Source: Neoscytalidium dimidiatum
Taxonomy: Eukaryota > Ascomycota > Dothideomycetes > Botryosphaeriales > Botryosphaeriaceae
Direction: 5' to 3'
NCBI GenBank assembly: GCA_037367355.1
Contig: CM074695.1
Location: forward strand, 1,736,001-1,800,000
Length of the DNA stretch: 64,000 nt
Part shown: in pieces, positions 1 to 10,829 of the stretch
How the letters are laid out: each line of letters opens with the position of its first letter
Numbering within the stretch: the first letter of the stretch is position 1
Program-made: the position numbers and the translations under genes
The notes under the pieces: generated by a model
The model's input: the letters and a program-made list of their open reading frames with translations, nothing else
Told to the model about the DNA's origin: nothing
The model's database searches: none

Positions 1-1237
1 TCGCGAGGCGATCACCCGGTTCCCCAATCCGGAAGTCATCGCAGTCCTGGCCATTCAAGAGCTCACGCACGCGCACACAGCCCATAGGATGAACGACGGA
101 GGCGACAGCGACGTTACCCCTTCCCCTCTCTGTGACTCCCCTCCCCGCAGCAGCAGCAGCGCGCGTACCCACATGCCCCCCGGCAGAATGTCGTGGAAAC
201 ATGGCCTCATCTCATCTCGGCACGCCTCGCGAGCTCCCCTTCCCCACGGCCGCGACCCACCGCGAGCAATCTGGCTACACCAAACACAGCTACCGCCCGG
301 CGCATGTGCCGCAAAAGGGGTCCTGTCGTCCTCCCTCGCACAGGCGGCGAACCTGAGAATCCAGACCACGTGTTGGATCCCGACCAAGGACACGTTCTGT
401 CCGTTCCTGGCTTGGGTGCGTTGCGTGACCTGCAGAGCGGCAAAAGAAACAAGAGACGCCGGCAGCCTGCTTCAGCTGCGCGTCAGGCCACGTTTCGCCC
501 ACGAGGACAAGGAAGAGTCGAAGAATAAGCGCAGCTGGCCACTAATTGGTGTGCGGATCCTTCCATTCTAAGCGCTTGCCCTGGATCCTTGCAATGGCAT
601 GCAAGTCATACGACTGGGCCCGGCACTCTTGTCCATCAACCCGCTGATATCACTTTTTCCTCAGAGTAATTCCTGAACCCTGATTTCAGCACAAGCTTGG
701 CTTGAATACAGCCCTGCAGTCTGAAGCGGGCGGCAACGTCCATCCGAGAACAGATGTGCTTCTGACGGACGGTATAAGTTAATCACATTGCTTGATGCCT
801 AGGTCCTGCGCGAGAACGATTATGCATGCCGAGAATGGCGTACACCCTCTAGTTGGCAGAAACTTGTGGACCTGGACTGCACACATACCATGTTGCAGGA
901 CCAAAAGACATGAACAGCCAAGCATTCCTGGCGTTATTCATCCTGATGTTTGCAAGCCTTCTTTACGTCCTACTTTTTCTTTACTCTTTTCCGGTGTAAA
1001 GTGGATGCACCTGATTACTCAAAGATCAGTAGCAAGAGCGTTCACAGGAAACAGTTCGATTTACCTCAGAACAAGTCATTTGCTCAAGAACACATCGTTA
1101 TATGTGATTTTTCAAATCTCCTGGGTATCATCTGAGGTCATAAAGCTTCCCGCGAGAACGCCCAAACGCCCTACTCCATCTCTGACTCCGCTTTCCATCC
1201 TCGTATCATGATTCAAGGTTTCGACATCGACGCAATC
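1..1237. other. Left edge: possible gene fragment, then no recognisable gene
   Basis: The first ~90 bases can be read as protein-like sequence in more than one frame. On plus, a frame from base 2 contains FPNPEVIAVLAIQEL. On minus, an ATG at 53-51 begins MARTAMTSGLGNRV and another minus frame gives ELLNGQDCDDF. The plus frame stays open to 571 but becomes low-complexity and unconvincing after about 45 codons. I cannot decide which strand is coding, or whether any is. From about 600 to 1237 I see only AT-richer intergenic sequence, presumably including the 3' UTR of the minus-strand MIS12 gene that follows. Confidence 0.25.
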
Positions 1238-2565
1238 CTACCCCTCCATCCTGTCTCCCTCGGCACCCTCACCCCTCTTCTCCCCCACCATCCCCGCCAC
1301 AGCCTCCATCCCCCTCACCTCCTCCGGCAAAATCCTCCTCCCCAGCTCTTCCGACCCACCCTCCCCGCTCCTGACATCCACACCTCTCCTTTCCAACAGC
1401 CTCTTCGTCTGGCTCTCTACATACTCCCTCCTCTTCTGCGCAAACTCCGACCCGGGGCCCATGCCGCCCGGCGTTCCCAACGCCGCGATCTTCGGCCGCA
1501 AGTTCTTCAGCAGCTCCCTCAGCGCGGGCAGCTGCTGCAGCGCAAACGCCGTGTTCGTCTTCAGCGGTTGAGCTTTACTCGCCGCAGCTGCCCCCGACGG
1601 CGCCGCGGCGCCCGTCCCTCCGCTCGGGAGCGCGACGCCCAGCTGCTCCGCCGCCGGGGCGGACGCCAGGAACGCGAAGGAGGGGGCCACGACATCTTGC
1701 GCAGCAGCAGTGGCTGATGCGCCACCGCCCACGGAGCCGGCGCTATGGCGCGTTGCGCGGGGCGAGGACGCGGGCTCGGTCTTGGTTGTTCCTGCTGCTG
1801 TTGCTGCGGTGCCAGAGAGCAGGCCACGCAGCTGCGCGATCAGAGCTTCGTTGCGAGCCTTCTCGGCGAGGAGCGCGGTGTGGAGCTTGTTTGTCTCGTG
1901 GACCTTGCGGCGCAAGGCCTGGACGGATTCGGGGGTGGGTTGCGGGGAGGCTGAGCTGGAGGAGGCGTCTGGGAGTTGGAGGTCCTACAATTGGGAGGAG
2001 AAATGTCAGCGATACCATCCTCGTGCGTTCTTCTCGTACATCCGCGTCTTTTTGGGAATATCTGTACGTAGGCTTCCGCATTGCAGCGGTTAACTTACCT
2101 GGTAATGTGCTAGTCTAACCCAAGGTACCAAGTCTTCCGGCACCGTGAGCACGTTCCGCAACAGGTAAATCTCCAGCTTGTCAAAGTTCTTGTCGACCGT
2201 AGCCTCTAGAAGTGTCTCCAACTGGTGCACACCCTCCTCGATCTCCTTCCTGGCCTCCGGAAATAGAGGGTTGCCTTCGCCATCGGTGTCCGGAATTGTG
2301 TTTTCCGCAGCCGCTTTCGCTGCAAATCCCAGGCGGGAGGGTGGTGTTTCGAGCAAGCCTGCCTCAACCGCATCCACTGCACGGTTGATCAACTCGTTGA
2401 TCATGTTAATTATTTGATCGATGAGTGTCTGGCGCCGGAAGTCAGCATTGGGCCGTTCGTGGATGCGATTTCGGAATGTAATTGCGCGAGTCGGAATCTT
2501 ACGAGAGGCGTATAGCGGAAGTGCTCCGTAAGGAGCGAGGTCTCAATCTGCCTTGCCTGCGCCAT
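1238..2565 (-). CDS. MTW1: Mis12/Mtw1 kinetochore protein (MIND/MIS12 complex)
   Basis: Three exons: 2565-2503, 2428-2099 and 1984-1238, joined in phase 0, giving 379 aa. Both introns are GT-AG (74 and 114 nt). The N-terminus LLTEHFRYTPL followed by LIDQIINMINELINRAVDAVE, split by intron 1, is the signature of the Mis12/Mtw1 family. Exon 2 carries the conserved helical part up to DLVPWVRLAHYQ. Exon 3 begins with a Ser/Pro linker, continues as a coiled coil (RRKVHETNKLHTALLAEK) and ends in an Ala/Ser-rich, weakly conserved tail. In this family the protein sits in the four-subunit MIND complex, which links inner-kinetochore chromatin proteins to the Ndc80 complex and microtubules. The ATG at 2565 gives the expected family start (MAQARQIET). 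The identity is firm; the tail boundary rests on the in-frame stop at 1238. Confidence 0.92.
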
Positions 2566-3322
2566 CTTGAGCTTCGTGTTGCCTGGTCAGAGGCGTGACG
2601 TGGTTTGGCGCACAGAGGCGGACGGGATCTGGAGTTGCGCGTGGGCGCTGTTTACTGCGTACACGCGCCGTCGCTGGCGTCCCGCCAAGCTCCGCTCACC
2701 GCCCTGGGCTGCTGGGCTGCGGCGGCCACGCGAATCATGACTAGGAACCCCCCCAATTCCCCTCTCGCGTTGCAGGGAATCCTCCGCAGATCTCAGACCA
2801 CCAGTCAATCATCCGTTCTGGTGACTCGTGTCAGGTGCCGCAGAATGCATCGTAGTGGAGGCGCACGAAACTCGATTGCGCGGGAGGGTGATATCTACGG
2901 ATACAACAACTCTCCTCGGATTTGAATCGCCTCCTCCGCCATTCCTGTCCATGGATGCTCTAGCGCCTTCGCTGCCCTGCCCATCTAAAAGTCCCTTTAA
3001 AACCGGTTCCTCACCCCAAGGCACGCCGGAGATTAGACGCACTCTCGATATTCTCGACGGCGTACTGTATGTGGATATAGCCAGCTCCCTTTGTGTCTGA
3101 ACGAACAAAATTATGCAAAGAAACGAAGAATCCATCAGCAGAATCCATATGAAACGCCAGAGCCGACCAGATGGTTGTAAGCCCGCCCATGCTCCTTTCA
3201 TAAAGAAAAGGTCGTCAGTGTGATGTTGCCGCGGCAAAAGCCTTCGGCTAAATCTGATATAACTCGCACAAGGAAAGTTTTGAGTCGGAATGTCGTGCAG
3301 AGCAGCCTTGCACGGGAGCAGG
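2566..3322. other. Intergenic region between MTW1 and the LAMMER kinase
   Basis: This is the promoter side of MTW1 and the 3' side of the kinase, both on minus. Short open frames occur on both strands, but none resembles a known family and none continues across plausible splice sites. No RNA gene or repeat is visible. Confidence 0.6.
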
Positions 3323-5585
3323 TCACCGGTAACCATTCTCCCTCTCCTGCTGTCGGGCCCTCTCAGCCCTAACCTTCTCCTGCTTCTTGCGAATCTTCAA
3401 CGCCTCGGTACCATCGTCTTCGATTCTCTGGTCAAACCAAGGATGGCTGAGAGCCTCCTTGGCCGTGATCCGCTTGGCGGGATCATACACAAAGATCCTC
3501 TTGAGCAAGTCGAGGAATTGCAGATTGAATTCGTTGTGAGGCGGAATGGTGTCCTTGAATGTAATGTCAGAAAAAATTGTCACAAGAACGCTCGAAGAAT
3601 TAGCTTACCTGCAGCCGCTTCATTGCCTTGACATATTTCCGGGAAGCCTTGGGGGTATCTTGGTTTGGGTAGTCCAGCTTCTGACCCTTAAAATATCTGT
3701 CCCCAGAGCGTTAGTCATCAGAAGACAAAAGCTCGTTGAATTCGCAGTGGAAACTTACTGTGCAGCCGGGTTACGGGATTGACCGCGGTCCTTCGCCAGG
3801 ACCTGCCTGATTAGCTGCTTATCCAATTTGCCACCACACACAGCCTCCATCATAGCGAGATGCTCGAGGTTATCATGAGTTTGGAAAAGAGCATCTCCGG
3901 TGAAAAACTCAACCAAAATACAACCGATACTCCAAATGTCACAAGGGTAACTCCATCCAAGGTTGAGGATAATCTCGGGGGCGCGGTAATGTCTCGTCGA
4001 AACCACTGATGAGTGGTACTCGTCATCAAAGGTGGCGGAACCAAAGTCGATCAATCGAATCTCTGGATTCAACAGCACCTTCCTGTGGCGAGCCGAACGA
4101 GCAGTCGCGGTGGAGGAGGAAGGTATTGTCCGGTTGTACGTGAAGGTCTGATATGCATTGTTAACAAGCAGGATGTTTTCCGGCTTCAGATCCGTGTGTA
4201 TGAGGTGCAGATCATGGAGAACTATATTCGGTCAGCGTATCTGGTATTGAAAATCAAGTCTAATATAACTTACAAGCAACACTGGTCAGAAGCTGGTGCG
4301 CGAAAGTCTGGATGTGTGTGCTGGGGAAAGGCACAAATTGGTTGGATTTGAGGAAGTCAAACACGCTTTGGCCGTAAAGGTCGGTAACAATGCAAATGTG
4401 GTTCCGGAAATCGAAGCAGTCGCGCAGGTGGATGCACTTGTTCCTGTTGTGCGGATCATTCGACGCAAGCGTCGACAAGACTCTCAACTCGATGCGAGAG
4501 GCGTCGCGATATTTCTGAACCGATCGGATGACCTTAATTGCGACCTTGTTGCCTTTCTTCTTGTCGAAGGCCTCAACAACCTTGCCGAATGTGCCTTGAC
4601 CCAACAACTTCACGATTTGGTCTGTCGTCATCAGCGATATGTAGAGCCAGGGATGAAGTCTGCACTTACACTTCTCGGTGAGGTCTGCATCAGGATGAAC
4701 CACGTAATGACCATCCTCATCATCCACCTTCTCGTTCGGGCGATACTTCTGCGAAGCATTAGCGCGGATCCTTGAGTGGAGGGTACAGAAGACACTCACA
4801 TCCGGGACGACCTTGACGTAGACGTCCTTGGCCTTAATGGGAGGCTGTTTGGGGGGAATGTAGGTGGTCCAGTGCTCTTGCTGTTGCTCCGTCTCTCGTC
4901 GCTTGGCTTCCTTAGCCTCGTCAAGCGTTGTCCTGCGCGTAGTGCGCTTTCGCTTCTGGCCAACCACACCATCCTCTAGCTGAGCAGCATATGCCCCATT
5001 GCTAATCGTCGATCCCAGCGACGTAGACGCAGTCGTGTGCAGGGCCGAGGCGGTCCGGTCGGTCGAGATTGTATGGTTGGAGGGCGTCTCGGCGTAGATG
5101 GGCGTCTCGGTGGTCGAGTATGAGGTATTTTGATGGTAGACAGGGTCGTAGTTCGTCGAGGTCGCCGTCTTGCGCTTCTTGTCGGCGTGGCGATCGGCAC
5201 CGTCGGCGGCGATGGCCCTGGAGGACTGCGGTGCCTGGGGCTCCGGGCTGTCGTCATCAATCACGATGACCTCTTTGGGGATGCCGTTCTTGTAGAACTC
5301 GTTCCAGTCGGGCTTGTGGTTCCGCCTCCGGGAGGGCATGTTCGACAATTGCTGCTGGTCGGCGGTGTAGTGAGTGGGGTACGACTCCGCTTGCTGCGGC
5401 TGGCGGGCGTTGACCGTGGCCGTCCTTCGCAGATCCTGACTGGGGTAACCGTTGTTGTAGTGCGAATTCGTCAGGCGCGACGAGCCATTTACATGCTGAG
5501 ACACCTGGGGCTGCCACGACTGGTGATGTGGATAGTACTGGTGGTGCGGAGGCAGAGTCGCGGTCGCTGTCGAAGGGGTCGACAT
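3323..5585 (-). CDS. lkh1: LAMMER (CLK-type) dual-specificity protein kinase
   Basis: Six exons: 5585-4800, 4748-4670, 4621-4274, 4221-3759, 3696-3609 and 3553-3323; 664 aa, with every junction in frame. Residues 1-250 are a Gln/Ser/Thr-rich, probably disordered region with a basic patch (KRKRTTRR). The kinase domain starts near residue 289. It has a glycine loop (GQGTFGKVV), ATP-binding Lys318 in VAIKV, the catalytic loop HTDLKPEN (Asp415), DFG at 463-465, the LAMMER-type activation segment STRHYRAPE, and the family signature [11 protein letters not shown] at 524-534. The last letters differ from the animal consensus EHLAMMER. Family members phosphorylate SR splicing factors and act in stress, TORC1/Pol III and morphogenesis control; those roles are inferred here. 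The upstream region is gene-free for 3.2 kb, so the 5' UTR may be long. Confidence 0.95.
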
Positions 5586-6540
5586 GGCAGGGCCGGTGCG
5601 AGGACCGAAGGTAGTGAAGCGTGACGAGGACGGGAGCCGAAGTGAAACTGGGAAATGGCAGCCACCGACCTAGAGGGTGCACTCGTCAACGCTGCGGCGG
5701 GTGAGAGCAGGTCTGAGCAGGCTACAAGCGGCTGCAGCAGGCAAGCAGAGGGAGTCGAAATGCGCCTCTGCTGTGCAGGCCGCCCGGTCGGAGGTCTAAG
5801 AGGCAGTGACGGAGAAACGGCGGGAAATGACGGACGAGGCGGGCTGGATCTGGGAGTGGATGCTCATCAGCGGAGGCCGAGGGCGTCAGAGCACAGAGAG
5901 CATGATCCGAAGGGCCTGCCGGCGGTGTGTGTGTGGAGGGAGCAGCGCGGTGCTGGGCTTGCTTTGGGGCGAGCGATATTGAGGTCAGAGCCGTGGCCTT
6001 GGGCACGTTGGAGGCACAGAGTGAGGTCCAGTGGACTCGGTGCGGGTTAGCGCGAAAATTGGACTCCTCTTTTGCAAGCATGCGCTGTGATTTGCAGCGG
6101 CCGACAAATGCCTGGACGGCGCAGGTGGACAGTGACCATTACCAAAGCAACGCACGGGGAGTTCACAAGAGCGCCGTCATGCGGTGGCGCAAGCGATTCT
6201 GCAGTGTTGGGGACAGCGCCGCGGGCACGCTCGCCTGCGCCCTGCAGCACCTCAAAACCCGCGCGGTCTGCTGCGCTGCGCTGCGCTGCTCTGCTCTCAT
6301 CGCTCTCCTCGAGCTGGGACCTCACCCTCCGCCTCCGTCGCAGCAGGGCCCGGCCGGCCTCGACACAGCTTGCGTGCGCGGCGCAGCTTGGGCGCAGCCA
6401 GGCTGGGCGGAATTGGTGATGCTGCCGCCCCAAGCGTCGACTGGCCTCCGCGCCGGAGCTCCCACGGCACCATCCACCCACCCAGCACCGCAGTCTCTCC
6501 TCTCGCCTCGCTTGAGCTTCTCCGCTTCCGCCGTCACCCT

Positions 6541-6590
6541 ACCTAGCCCAGCCCAGCCCAGTCCTGTCCTGCCCTGTCCTGCCCTGCCCG
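6541..6590. repeat. Imperfect CCCAG/CCCTGTCCTG low-complexity tract
   Basis: A run of AGCCC units (four in a row) passes into alternating CCTGTCCTGCC units. It is simple-sequence DNA in the kinase upstream region. No coding frame through it looks real. Confidence 0.75.
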
Positions 6591-6718
6591 GCCTGCACAC
6601 CTCGCTGGCCGCCGTCCCGCGCGCCGCTGGCAGCTGACGGCTGACCAGCGCAGCACGCTCGCTGCAGACGGGTGCCTGTCTCACTTGGTCTGCGCCAGGC
6701 ACAGCGCCGGCCGTCTCA

Positions 6719-6720
<2 letters not shown>

Positions 6721-6755
<35 letters not shown>

Positions 6756-6756
6756 G
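6721..6756. repeat. CAG trinucleotide microsatellite (12 units, one CAA)
   Basis: Five CAG, one CAA and six CAG units in a row. In one frame this would be polyglutamine, but the surrounding frame has no recognisable protein features, so I treat it as a noncoding microsatellite. Confidence 0.85.
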
Positions 6757-8776
6757 GCCCACGCGCAGCCGTGCGAGCCTGAGCCTCGCGCTCCCCGTCC
6801 CCGCCCACTGGACCCGGACGACGCGCAGCGAAATGACGCGGGACGCTCGGGGCCTCAGCGGCACGCCGATATGTCTGGAGGCCGCGCAGAAGCCGCGAGC
6901 CCGCGTCGCAGGAAATGGCCTGAAACCACGCTCCGCAGGGCGAGATTGAATACAGTTGCACTGCTCCGGCAACCAGCCCGCTCCCGTCGGCCAGGTTGCA
7001 CAGCCCACAGCCGCCCGCCACCGTCCTGGCGTCTCCAAGGCACAAAACCAACTCAGCTACAGGCACAGCTAGCCGCGCTCGGATCACGTGCAGGGTTGCC
7101 GACCGCGCGCTCTCCTAAATTGTCGGCTCTATTTAAGGAATTCTCCCCAGCCCTGATCGCCCGCAGCAATTCATGAGGGCCCATTCCTCAATTTCACCAG
7201 CGCCTGGCGGATACGAAGCCTGCGTTCCAGCCGCTGCTGGAGTCCCGCGAGCCTGAACTGACATAAAGGGAAATCCCCCACACGGCCGAGAGTCGCGCCG
7301 CATCCAGCTGTGGCGAACGTGGTGTTGGCGCCGCCAGTCCCTCGACGTCGCCGTGCGTCTGGGCTGGCCGGGGGCGCTCCTCTTTTCTTCAGCCACCCGA
7401 CCACAGAACCGCCCGCCGTCAGCCCGACGACCTCGCGCCCGCCCGGCTGAATATCAATCTCACGAAGCGCGTCTGCCTCTCGCGCATGCACCCTCGGCTG
7501 TTCTCGCCCGGTTCTCGCTCACTTCTGCCAGGGGCTGCCCATTCTTATGCACCGCGCCATCCGCCGCTCTGGGCCCGAGTCGCTAGCCTGTTAGTCGCCC
7601 TAGAAAAGGCTGGGCTGTTCGTAACCCGGCGGAAGGCCTGAAGCGCCGGAAATCAAGCCAATTTTCGACTCTCAAAATGGTTGCGTATGCCCCTAGATTT
7701 GGTGGAGACCGGTGAGGCTCCTCATCAATGAGGACCTGCTCACTTGGCCGACGAAATGTCGAAGCCGGGGCCCGTTCAACGTGCACCAAAGAAGCGAAAC
7801 GCGCTGGCAAGCGAAGCAGATCGGCCTCACTCCTAATAATGTAAAACAAGATAAAGCAGCTCCGGCCTCAAGATCCGCAGACGCGTGCCTGTGCGGAAGC
7901 AGGGGCTGCCAGCGAGGAGACAGACTTTGAGGTGTTCCGTACTTCATTCAACTTTGCTGACGCTCAACGCAAGGGATCCACGCAATGCCCGCCCACGGAC
8001 AATTCGCCGTTCTGATACTTTCCATCTGACTGCGCCGCTCTCAGCCGCCCACACGCCTCGACGATAGCACTCGTCCGCATCCAAGGATCTGCCTCGTTGT
8101 TCCTCACATTCCTGCTAACGGCCCGCGGCCCGCATGGGGCAACGTTTGCTCTGACCTCTGTTTTTGCTCTGGGTTTCTCTTGCGTCGCCCGCGGCTGTTG
8201 TTGCCGAGAATGATGTGGCGTGATGATCACAGTAGGAAGCTCGGCATATTCAGCCCTCCGCATTTTCGCGCGTATGTGTCGTAGGCACACACATCTCCAA
8301 CTCGCAAGACAAGCGCTTTTCGCCCGACTCTAATTGTTTGGCGTCTGAATCATTCCCGCTCTCATCAAACTTCCGCCGGATTTTTGCAATCTCCCAGTGG
8401 CATCTGTCTGCGCCGGTGGATACTTAAATTCGTATATGGACAAGTAACTTTTCACGCACGCGCCTGTGTTTTTCAGAATTTAAGCCATTTGCTCTTGCGG
8501 ATTGTGCAATGATCGCTTCGCTTGGATGGTCTAGGGCCACACACTGGCAAATGTCGTTTCGTTCTAATATGGAAGGTCTTCATGCAGAGTCATCTACTGC
8601 GCAATGCATTCCCCGCCCTTTGTCGATCCACACCGTGATCATGAAGTCACTTCCCATAACTTGGACGCACCACCTGTCAGCGTCTGCTGAGTGGTGGCAC
8701 TGGCTCATTTTTGTATTTTCAAGCCTGCCATTGTGCTCATTCGATTTGCCTACGCGCCGCTTTTATCAAAGTGTCC

Positions 8777-10829
8777 TCAAGGCTCCGCGAAGAAATCAAT
8801 GATGACATTGGCGGTCAGTTCCACGATTCTCTCAATGTCAGCTTCCGTCACATTGTACGCTGGCGCCAATAGCACGTGATCCCCAGACTTGCCGTCCGCC
8901 GTGCCGGTCCCTGGGTAAATGGAGATGGAATACTTGGGTTCCATTCCTGCACGAGCTGTCAGTTTTCGAAACTCCGATCCACTCGGCATCTGTTGCTGCC
9001 TACCTTTCTCGTGGATTCCCATTGCTACACCATCCTTGGGGTCAAACGGCTCTTTAGTGGCCTTGTCCTTCACGAACTCGATCTTTGTTATGTCAGCGAG
9101 GTACTCTGTTCAAGTCAATCTAACCTAGGAAACTTACGCCCCAGAAAAGTCCGCGCCCACGAATATCCCCAACATTCGGATGGTCGGCCAACCGTTTTTT
9201 CAATAGCGCCTCCAAATACTTACCCTTAACCATCACGTTGTCGCACAGCTTGTCCTCCCTGATAATCTTCTGCACCTCCGCCGCCACGGCACAAGCCACA
9301 GGGTGGCCCTGGTACGTCTGGCCGTGAGAGAAGCTGCCAGTACCCTTGTCGAGCGCGTTCACCACGCGGTGGTTGATCAGGAGACCGGCGACGGGAGCAT
9401 AGCCGCCACCGAGGCCTTTGCCGATGGTTTGGATGTCTGGGACGACGCCTTCTTGCTGCCAAGCATGCAACGTTCCGGTGCGACCCATGCCGCTCATGAT
9501 CTCGTCCATGATCAGGAGGGCGCCGTACTTATCACAGACGGCTTTCACCGCTTTGAAATAGCCGGGGACTGAGGGCACGCAGCCGAGTGCCTGGAAAATG
9601 GCTTATCAGCGTAATGAACGATCAACAGGAAACACGTTCTGTTGATCGAGTGCTGGCCTTTCTGGGGCACCAAAAATAAATTCGACCAATATGGGGCATA
9701 ATCGATTGAGAGAATGACGCCAATCCCGTAGGTGAAGGGACTTGAGCTGAACCGAGATGCTGGTAAAAAAAAAAAAAAAAAGAGAAAAAGAAATGATTCC
9801 AGCTGTCGACCAAGTTCCAGGGGCCTAGGGCTTGCATGGGTGCATTTCCTATGCATCCGCAAATGCTTCGGTCTCTAACAAGTTCAGAGGCTTCGCAATA
9901 CCTTCAAGCCCAAACAGTTGGACTCAGGCAGTACTATCATCCGCAAAATTCCAACTGAACCAACTCTGGTTGGTCCGGGAACCACCTCTTCTTAATGGTT
10001 CAAGGGATTTATGGTGCTTGAAAGATGGGGTAAACACAGAAAAGTAGTGACTTACCGCGCCAACTACAGGCTCTGCAACAAAAGCAATCACGGATCCAGG
10101 GCCAACGCGCTGAAACTCGTCATCCAGCTCTGTTTCCAGCCTGGCCACGTATTCCTCGTCACTCTCGCCCTCTGCTTTACCACGGTACGCATTGCACGGG
10201 GAGACGCGAGAAATGTTCGGCAGGAGCATGGGCTCAAAGAGCGCTCTCCGGGCCACATGGCCACCTAAGGACAGCGAGCCCAATGTGGTGCCGTGATAGG
10301 ATTCTTTTCTGGCAATGAATTTGGTACGGCCCGGTTGGGGAGGAGACTTTTCCAGGTGATACTGTCGGGCAAGCTTCATCGCCGCCTCAATGGCCTCGGA
10401 ACCTGTGAATAACGGCTTAGAAATGCCTCGAATACAAACCCTGCGTGCGTCCCGGTGGTGACCAAAGAGACGGAATGAGGACCTACCGGAGCTGACGATG
10501 AATGCCTTCGCCATCTCGCCATTGGTTCCCGCGATCAGCTCTTTGCCCAGGGCTTCGGCGCCAGACGTGCTGAAAAACAGCGAGTGGCAGTACGCCACTT
10601 CGTCCATCTGGCGCATCAGCGCGTCTTGGACCCGCTTGTCTCCATGACCCAGACAGGAGACCGCTGCGCCGCCAGTGGCATCGAAGATTTGTTGGCCATT
10701 GGATAGCGTGAGATAGTTCCCCGACGCGCCAACAACTTTGAGTGGAAGCGTCCTTAGACTTCGGTGGAGGATGCCGGAGCTTTTGGCCGCCTCGGCATCT
10801 TCATGGGCGGACCGAAAAGCAGGCAGCAT
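8777..10829 (-). CDS. Class III pyridoxal-phosphate aminotransferase (omega-amino acid type)
   Basis: Five exons: 10829-10487, 10402-10056, 9590-9138, 9082-9004 and 8955-8777; 466 aa. The family core is complete: DATGGAAVSCLGHGD near the N-terminus, the cofactor-contacting Asp259 in IIMDEIMSG (here LIMDE), and the Schiff-base Lys288 in TIGKGLGGGYAP. Next come GQTYQGHPVACA and the small C-terminal domain (RGRGLFWG, then IEFVKDKATKEPFDP across a splice). Such enzymes move an amino group from an omega-amino acid or amine to pyruvate or 2-oxoglutarate. The substrate cannot be told from sequence. No presequence is obvious from the chosen ATG; the frame is open upstream to 10874 without another ATG. 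Intron 2 (10055-9591) is 465 nt, far longer than its neighbours, and holds a 17-A tract on the plus strand. Confidence 0.9.
9765..9781 (+). repeat. A17 homopolymer inside aminotransferase intron 2
   Basis: Seventeen consecutive A residues on plus (T on the gene strand), followed by an A/G-rich tail (agagaaaaagaaa). It lies inside the unusually long 465-nt intron. It may be a simple tract or the tail of an inserted retroposon in antisense orientation. Confidence 0.8.

Larger units (their letters stand above)
5586..8776. other. 3.2 kb gene-free GC-rich stretch upstream of the kinase
   Basis: This lies between the kinase start and the 3' end of the aminotransferase, both on minus. Many overlapping short frames exist on both strands, but they are low-complexity (Ala, Arg, Pro, Gln) and none shows a recognisable domain. 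It holds a CAG trinucleotide run (6721-6756) and a C-rich pentamer-like run (6541-6590). The part nearest 5586 presumably contains the kinase promoter and 5' UTR. I see no tRNA, no other structured RNA and no transposon termini. Confidence 0.6.

Noticed and set aside
6685..7176. Plus frame with a polyglutamine run from the CAG repeat
   Set aside because: The rest is Arg/Pro/Ala-rich with no domain, no splice support, and matching open frames on the other strand, as expected of GC-rich noncoding DNA.
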